NCBI GenBank assembly: GCA_937901525.1
Contig: CALDHX010000011.1
Span: 27,267 to 91,266, forward strand
Length of the DNA: 64,000 bases
Source of the DNA: an uncultured Bacteroidales bacterium
GTDB taxonomy: Bacteria; Bacteroidota; Bacteroidia; Bacteroidales; P3
Reading direction: 5' to 3'
A program made the translations under genes and the position numbers. The notes below the pieces were generated by a model. The model searched no databases, was not told where the DNA came from, and worked only from the letters and a program-made list of their open reading frames with translations. Shown in pieces: positions 59,795-64,000 of this stretch; position 1 is the stretch's first letter; each line of letters begins with the position of its first letter.

Positions 59795-60793
59795 TTAACC
59801 ATTCAAAGACTTAAAACATTCAGAAAAAAAAATCCAATTAAACAAATAACCCAATATTATAATCAACAAACTTACAACTCCAAAAAATATTCCAATCAAT
59901 CGCCAAGTCATTACCTTTTTCAACATAGTTGCCTCAGGAATTGAAAGCCCTATTATCGCCATCATAAAAGCAATTGCAGTACCAAGAGGAATACCCTTTG
60001 CAACAAAAACCTCCACAATAGGAACAACTCCCGCCGCATTAGCATAGATAGGCACCGCAACCAAGACCGCCAAAGGCACTCCCCACCAATTTTCAGAGGA
60101 AAGATAATTTTCAAAAAATCCCTCAGGCACATAACCATGCATTGTCGCACCAATACCAATTCCTATCAAGATATAAATCAACACACCTTTGACTATTTTC
60201 AAAGAATCCCTTGCAATAATTGGCAAACGTTTAAGAAAAGGAGTTTTTTCCATTTCCCACGCCTTAGTTTGCAAAGACGATTCTCTTTGAGCATTCTTTA
60301 CCCAATTGCTTAATAAAGATTCAAGACGCATCTTACCCAAAACAAATCCCGCTATCATAGATAAAACCATTCCACTTACGATATAGATAAGAGTTGCCTT
60401 AATACCAAAAGTTCCAAGAAACATTGCAACCGCTATTTCGCTAATCAAGGGCGAAGAAATCAAAAAAGTAAGCGTTACACCCAAAGGAATACCACCCTTT
60501 ACAAAACCTATAAAAAGAGGCACCGAAGAACAAGAACAAAAAGGCGTAATTCCACCAAACAAAGCCGCAAGAAAATAATCCAAACCATAAAGTTTATGTG
60601 TTGAAAGATAATTCCTTAGACGCTCTATTGGGAAATACGCATTTATAATCCCCATTATAATACTAATTGTAAAGAGTAGCAAAATTATCTTCACACTATC
60701 GTAAACGAAAAAATTAACCGCTATTGCCAATCGTGAAGTTTCCTCCAACGAAAACACATCATAAACCAACCAATCTGCAAACCTTTGTATCAT
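59795..60793 (-). CDS. Permease of the ArsP/DUF318 (YraQ) family
   Basis: This 332-aa membrane protein has about 8 hydrophobic helices and the family motif FCSCSSVPLFIGFVKGGIPL, with a Cys pair used in arsenic or metal export permeases, plus a second inverted half (EGFFENYLSSENWWGVPLAV). It is likely an inner-membrane exporter of organoarsenicals or another thiophilic toxin. It lies 81 bp after an ArsR-family repressor gene in the same direction, which supports an inducible metal(loid) efflux unit. The substrate is not certain. Confidence 0.82.
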   Translation of the reverse strand: MIQRFADWLVYDVFSLEETSRLAIAVNFFVYDSVKIILLLFTISIIMGIINAYFPIERLRNYLSTHKLYGLDYFLAALFGGITPFCSCSSVPLFIGFVKGGIPLGVTLTFLISSPLISEIAVAMFLGTFGIKATLIYIVSGMVLSMIAGFVLGKMRLESLLSNWVKNAQRESSLQTKAWEMEKTPFLKRLPIIARDSLKIVKGVLIYILIGIGIGATMHGYVPEGFFENYLSSENWWGVPLAVLVAVPIYANAAGVVPIVEVFVAKGIPLGTAIAFMMAIIGLSIPEATMLKKVMTWRLIGIFFGVVSLLIIILGYLFNWIFFSECFKSLNG

Positions 60794-60874
60794 AATCCCA
60801 ATATTTCTTTTTATATCATTAAATTAGTAATTCGCAAAACAACGAACAATATTTACAAAAAAAGAGAATAGTTG

Positions 60875-61201
60875 CTATTTGCAACAATCCTCTTTTTCTA
60901 AAAGCGTATTATTAAAAAACTCTCCAAATAATTCCTTTGCCAAACGCCAATTCTCACGATTTATACAATACTTCACCTTTGGCGTTTCCACCTCCCCTTG
61001 AATCAATCCCGCATCTTTCAATTCTTTTAAGTGTTGAGAAACCGTAGCCTTTGCAATTGGCAATTCCTCATGAATATCTCCAAAGTAGCAAGTGCTTTGT
61101 TTAGCAAGAAATTGTAAAATTGCAATACGCGTAGGGTGTCCCATAGCCTTTGCAAAACGTGCAATCCTTTCTTGATTCAAAACCCTATTTTTATTTTCCA
61201 T
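60875..61201 (-). CDS. ArsR-family repressor
   Basis: This 108-aa winged-helix repressor of the ArsR/SmtB type starts with IARFAKAMGHPTRIAILQFL, a recognition helix PIAKATVSQHLKELKDAG and the beta-wing LIQGEVETPKVKYCINRENW. Cys residues are at CYFGDI, CINR and the C-terminal DCCK, so a thiol metal(loid) sensor site is likely; the CC tail fits arsenite or antimonite. It is expected to repress its own gene and the permease downstream. A canonical promoter is just upstream. Confidence 0.88.
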   Translation of the reverse strand: MENKNRVLNQERIARFAKAMGHPTRIAILQFLAKQSTCYFGDIHEELPIAKATVSQHLKELKDAGLIQGEVETPKVKYCINRENWRLAKELFGEFFNNTLLEKEDCCK

Positions 61202-61223
61202 TATTTCATTTGTTTGTTGTTTG

Positions 61224-61254
61224 CAAAATTACGAACATTATTTAAACTACCAAA
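61224..61254 (-). promoter_or_regulatory. Promoter of the arsR-permease unit
   Basis: Minus strand TTTG (61254-61251), 19-bp spacer, TAATTTTG (61231-61224), full consensus, about 22 bp before the arsR start. Confidence 0.8.
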
Positions 61255-61308
61255 TAAAAATCAAAAAAAACGCTTATCCCCTCAACAACTCCATATCAAA
61301 AATTCTTT

Positions 61309-61367
61309 AATTTGCTCAATAGATTAAACAAAAAACACATAAATTTGCTTAATCTATTGAGCAAATT
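61309..61367. promoter_or_regulatory. 19-bp perfect inverted repeat upstream of the ATPase gene
   Basis: AATTTGCTCAATAGATTAA (61309-61327) is repeated in reverse complement at 61349-61367, with 21 nt between. The right arm ends just before the TATCTTTG box at 61371-61378. The repeat could be an operator for a regulator or a transcript hairpin. Found by eye, with no mismatch in 19 bp. Confidence 0.8.
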
Positions 61368-61370
61368 GTG

Positions 61371-61378
61371 TATCTTTG
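61371..61378 (+). promoter_or_regulatory. -7 box of the AAA/DUF4143 ATPase gene
   Basis: TATCTTTG matches TAnnTTTG, 27 bp before the ATG at 61405, directly after the inverted repeat. A TTTG at 61344-61347 lies 23 bp upstream. It rules out the longer frame that starts at 61312. Confidence 0.6.
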
Positions 61379-61404
61379 CAAAAGATTTCTTAATATTGAA
61401 AATT

Positions 61405-62601
61405 ATGGAACAACTTTTAAACCAACATTTACGTCTTTTATCTCATCTAAACATGCCTTTTGAACGTAGTTTAATGAATAAAATCAATTGGAATTCGCGA
61501 CTAATCGGCATTCGTGGTGCAAGAGGAGTCGGAAAAACAACTATGATGCTACAATACCTAAAAAAAACCTATGGAAACAATCCAAATATCGCCCTATATG
61601 TCAGTCTTGATCACATATATTTCACACGACATTCTCTTATTGATTTAGTAGAACAATTTTATCAAAGAGGAGGCAAATGTTTATTCTTAGATGAAGTACA
61701 TAAATACGAAGGTTGGAGTAGAGAAATAAAAAACATATATGACGGATTCCCCGACTTAAAAGTTGTTTTCACAGGCTCCTCTTTACTAAACATACTTAAC
61801 GCAGAGGCAGACCTTTCTCGCCGATGCGTAAGTTATGACCTACAAGGACTTTCTTTTAGAGAATATCTTATCTTTAAAGAAAACATTCCTCTACCCTACT
61901 TTTCCTTAGAAGAAATCTTAGATAAGCCAAACGAAATTATTGAGCAAATTATTTCTAAATGTAAACCCCTAAAACATTTCTCTCAATACCTAAAAGAAGG
62001 CTATTATCCATTTTTCTTAGAAGAAAACATTGACTACCTAACACAAGTACAAAAGGTAGTAAATATGATTTTAGAGATAGAATTACCTCAATTAAGCAAA
62101 GTAGATATTGCAAACGTAAGAAAATTAAAAAGCCTACTTGCTATAATAAGTAGCAATATTCCTTTTTCCGTTGATATTAGCAAAATAGCACAAACATCGG
62201 AACTAAGTCGCAATACAATCATCAATTATTTAGCTCATTTACACCAATCTAAACTACTAAATCTTTTATATAGCGACAACTTAAATCTAAAAAGAATGCA
62301 AAAACCCGATAAAATATATTTAGAAAACTGCAATCTTCTACACGCTCTTTCCCTCTCACAAGTCGAAATAGGAACAGAACGAGAGACATTCTTTGTTAAT
62401 CAACTATCCTACCAACATTCTATCGAATATGCAAAACAAGGAGATTTTATTGTAGATAGCAAATACACCTTTGAAATAGGGGGAGCAAGTAAAGACGGAA
62501 AACAAATCGCCAAAATAAATAACTCCTTTATTGCAGCAGATAATATAGAATACGCCATAGGAAACAAAATTCCTCTTTGGATTTTCGGATTCTTATATTA
62601 A
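61405..62601 (+). CDS. AAA_14/DUF4143 family ATPase
   Basis: This 398-aa protein has an AAA_14 ATPase domain (Walker A IGIRGARGVGKTTMMLQYL, Walker B GGKCLFLDEVHKYEGWSREI and sensor KVVFTGSSLLNIL) and a DUF4143 C-terminal domain (FTFEIGGASKDGKQIAKINN). Between them is a helical part with a winged helix (IAQTSELSRNTIINYLAHLH). Such proteins are common, mobile and of uncertain function, often near defence or transposed loci. The ATG at 61405 is chosen because the upstream frame covers the inverted repeat and promoter. Its stop lies 2 bp from the stop of the convergent aat gene. Confidence 0.88.
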   Translation: MEQLLNQHLRLLSHLNMPFERSLMNKINWNSRLIGIRGARGVGKTTMMLQYLKKTYGNNPNIALYVSLDHIYFTRHSLIDLVEQFYQRGGKCLFLDEVHKYEGWSREIKNIYDGFPDLKVVFTGSSLLNILNAEADLSRRCVSYDLQGLSFREYLIFKENIPLPYFSLEEILDKPNEIIEQIISKCKPLKHFSQYLKEGYYPFFLEENIDYLTQVQKVVNMILEIELPQLSKVDIANVRKLKSLLAIISSNIPFSVDISKIAQTSELSRNTIINYLAHLHQSKLLNLLYSDNLNLKRMQKPDKIYLENCNLLHALSLSQVEIGTERETFFVNQLSYQHSIEYAKQGDFIVDSKYTFEIGGASKDGKQIAKINNSFIAADNIEYAIGNKIPLWIFGFLY

Positions 62602-62603
62602 AC

Positions 62604-63275
62604 CTACCCCCTCAATAACTCCATATATTTTTCATAAGGAATAAACCTACCACCCATTGATTTGAGGTGAGAGGTTTCTAATTGACAATCAATAAAGGCA
62701 CAACCAACCGAGGAAAGCATTTTAGCAAGACAGATAAGAGCCAACTTTGAAGCATTAGGCACAAGAGAAAACATACTTTCCCCTATAAAACCATTCCCAA
62801 TAGTAACACCATAAAGCCCACCAACAAGACGTCTTCCATCTTTTTCTTCCTCTTCCCTCTCCCACACTTCAACACTAATAGCAAAACCCAACTTATGCAA
62901 CCTTTTATAAGCCTTTATCATATTCTCTCCAAGCCAAGCCCCCAATTCTTCCGTTCTATTATTAGCCGTAGCACAACCATTTATCACTCCATCAAAGTCC
63001 TCATTAACCGTAACCAAGTATTTCTCTTGCCTAATCAATTGTTTCATAGAATGACTTATGTGAATCTCATCGGGAAAAATAACAAATCTTTTCAAAGGAC
63101 AATACCATAAAGGCTCCTTATAATGACGAAACGAAAACCAAGGAAAGATTCCATTGCTATAAGCCAACAAAAGTCTATCCTCCAACAAGTCTCCACCAAT
63201 TGCAATAAGTCCATCTTCCTCTCCCTCATAAGGATTAGGAAACCATAAATCACCATCTAACCTATAAACCGCCAT
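62604..63275 (-). CDS. aat: Leucyl/phenylalanyl-tRNA-protein transferase
   Basis: This enzyme adds Leu or Phe from charged tRNA to proteins with N-terminal Arg or Lys and so marks them for degradation by ClpS-ClpAP (N-degron pathway). The 223-aa protein has the family landmarks WFPNPYEGEEDGLIAIGGDL, AYSNGIFPWFSF, PLWYCPLKRFVIFPDEIHIS, GVTIGNGFIGESMFS and FIDCQLETSHLKSMGGRFIP. It lies next to the Cas12a gene (39-bp gap) in the same direction. Confidence 0.95.
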   Translation of the reverse strand: MAVYRLDGDLWFPNPYEGEEDGLIAIGGDLLEDRLLLAYSNGIFPWFSFRHYKEPLWYCPLKRFVIFPDEIHISHSMKQLIRQEKYLVTVNEDFDGVINGCATANNRTEELGAWLGENMIKAYKRLHKLGFAISVEVWEREEEEKDGRRLVGGLYGVTIGNGFIGESMFSLVPNASKLALICLAKMLSSVGCAFIDCQLETSHLKSMGGRFIPYEKYMELLRG

Positions 63276-63314
63276 TTTCTTAATTTTATTTTACGTTAAG
63301 ATCGTCCAACTTTC

Positions 63315-64000
63315 TTACTTTCTATAAGATTTATCTTGTGCGAATTTTAGCCAATCTTTGTTTGAAATAGCCAAATCAAGTTTCTCTCCTTTCTTACTTG
63401 CTTTTATTCTCTCTACTATCATAATTCCTTTTCTTGCTATGTTGTATGCTCCGTTTGCATCGGCATCTTGTGGTAAGGATTCATCACATTTAGAACTTAA
63501 ATAGAAGTTTCCTTTCTCATCTGCAATCGGAGAAATTATGTAATCCACATCTGTATTGCTTATACTATTACGCATTTGCAACGTAAAACGAAGTAAGTGC
63601 AATAATTCTTCAAAAAATTCTTTCTTTTCTTGATTTACTATTTGTTCTTTCAAATCCAAATAATTTATTCCGTACTTTTCAAACAATTCTTTGAACGAAT
63701 TAGTCAAGTCAATAGTCTTATTATCCCATTGAGAGTTCTTTTCACTATTACGGAAAGTCTCTATTCTTTCTCCAAATGTACAAAGAGTCCACTTAGTTCT
63801 TGTTTGATCGGCTTTTGTAGTAAAATTGTTGTAATCAAACTCAAATTCAAAATAATTCTTTTCTTTATTGAAACGTATATCTTCAAAGTTTGAGAAGAAT
63901 TTTCTTGCATTTTCTTTATTGGTGTAACGAGTGTCGAAAAGATTCACAAAACCCGTTACAGGATCTATTTTACTTGTATTCCAAGCTTGTGTATAGAATA
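63315..64000 (-). CDS. cas12a: Cas12a (Cpf1) CRISPR effector nuclease, C-terminal part
   Basis: This is the C-terminal 227 residues of an RNA-guided type V-A nuclease; the gene runs off the window, so its start and the RuvC-I and II sites are not seen. It starts with AWNTSKIDPVTGFVNLFDTR, the well-known Cas12a segment at the RuvC/Nuc border. The Nuc domain has LRFTLQMRNS, with the Arg (visible residue 143) that matches the essential nuclease Arg, and DVDYIISPI. RuvC-III is LPQDADANGAYNIARKG, with the catalytic Asp (second D of DAD, visible residue 180). The frame is intact to its stop. No cas4, cas1, cas2 or CRISPR repeat lies downstream within the window; the next gene is aat. Confidence 0.93.
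   Translation of the reverse strand, partial: FYTQAWNTSKIDPVTGFVNLFDTRYTNKENARKFFSNFEDIRFNKEKNYFEFEFDYNNFTTKADQTRTKWTLCTFGERIETFRNSEKNSQWDNKTIDLTNSFKELFEKYGINYLDLKEQIVNQEKKEFFEELLHLLRFTLQMRNSISNTDVDYIISPIADEKGNFYLSSKCDESLPQDADANGAYNIARKGIMIVERIKASKKGEKLDLAISNKDWLKFAQDKSYRK

Noticed and set aside
61312..61404. Longer N-terminus for the AAA/DUF4143 ATPase
   Set aside because: It would translate the 19-bp inverted repeat and the -7 box; the ATG at 61405 follows them.
63276..63314. Possible CRISPR repeat between cas12a and aat
   Set aside because: Only 39 bp of ordinary sequence, with no ATTTCTACT stem-type repeat; no array was seen anywhere in the window by eye.

Overview
The window is a 64 kb stretch of an AT-rich, gene-dense genome from the phylum Bacteroidota, most likely Bacteroidales. 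The evidence is type IX secretion (T9SS) type A and type B C-terminal sorting domains on large secreted proteins, Bacteroidota-specific domains of unknown function (DUF4199, DUF2795, DUF2975, DUF2027-Smr), and promoters of the TTTG-N19/20-TAnnTTTG form instead of E. coli-type -35/-10 boxes. The species cannot be named from the sequence. No rRNA, tRNA, transposase or CRISPR array was recognised.

Layout. 1-2.5 kb: a minus-strand operon for heptose-sugar synthesis (gmhB cut by the left edge, gmhA), a family 2 glycosyltransferase and a DUF4199 membrane protein. 2.6-4.5 kb: a DUF2795 protein, cobalamin adenosyltransferase, a NifU-like iron-sulfur scaffold and an Mrp ATPase. 4.6-6.2 kb: decayed DNA, with an AlbA-type ATP-binding gene broken by one stop codon and a frameshifted WD40 remnant. 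6.2-15.4 kb: a small secreted protein, ridA, two paralogous M6 metalloproteases and another T9SS cargo protein. 15.6-19 kb: mpl, a Smr protein and a GT90 glycosyltransferase. 19-32 kb: metK with a long leader, a CUB/PKD T9SS protein, hisS, a YgiQ radical SAM protein, hutH, ruvB, a universal stress protein, a SPOR protein and an M20 peptidase. 32.3-33 kb: intergenic DNA with AT-rich motifs and a 22-bp tandem repeat, then a small membrane-anchored protein. 33-42.5 kb: a BspA-type leucine-rich-repeat adhesin-like protein, a GH29 fucosidase, a DUF1402-like protein and an M16 peptidase. 42.5-51.7 kb: a DUF2975/XRE pair, rimM, rpsP, an Ig-like lipoprotein, nhaD, yidC, a MATE exporter and a TM protein. 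51.7-57.7 kb: a 21-bp palindromic repeat block, atpDC, a CWC protein, a sigma-54 activator and the methylmalonyl-CoA mutase large chain. 58-64 kb: a cholesterol-dependent-cytolysin-like pore-forming protein, an arsR-permease pair, an AAA/DUF4143 ATPase, aat, and the C-terminal part of a type V-A CRISPR effector (Cas12a) running off the right edge.

How it fits together. The secreted proteases, the LRR protein and the fucosidase suggest an organism that degrades host or environmental protein and glycan. Cobalamin adenosyltransferase and methylmalonyl-CoA mutase both belong to the B12-dependent propionate/succinate route. The most notable items are the cytolysin-like gene, which lacks the cholesterol-binding undecapeptide, and the Cas12a gene, which has no adaptation genes on its 3' side. 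A nonsense-broken gene, a WD40 relic and several intergenic repeat families also deserve attention.
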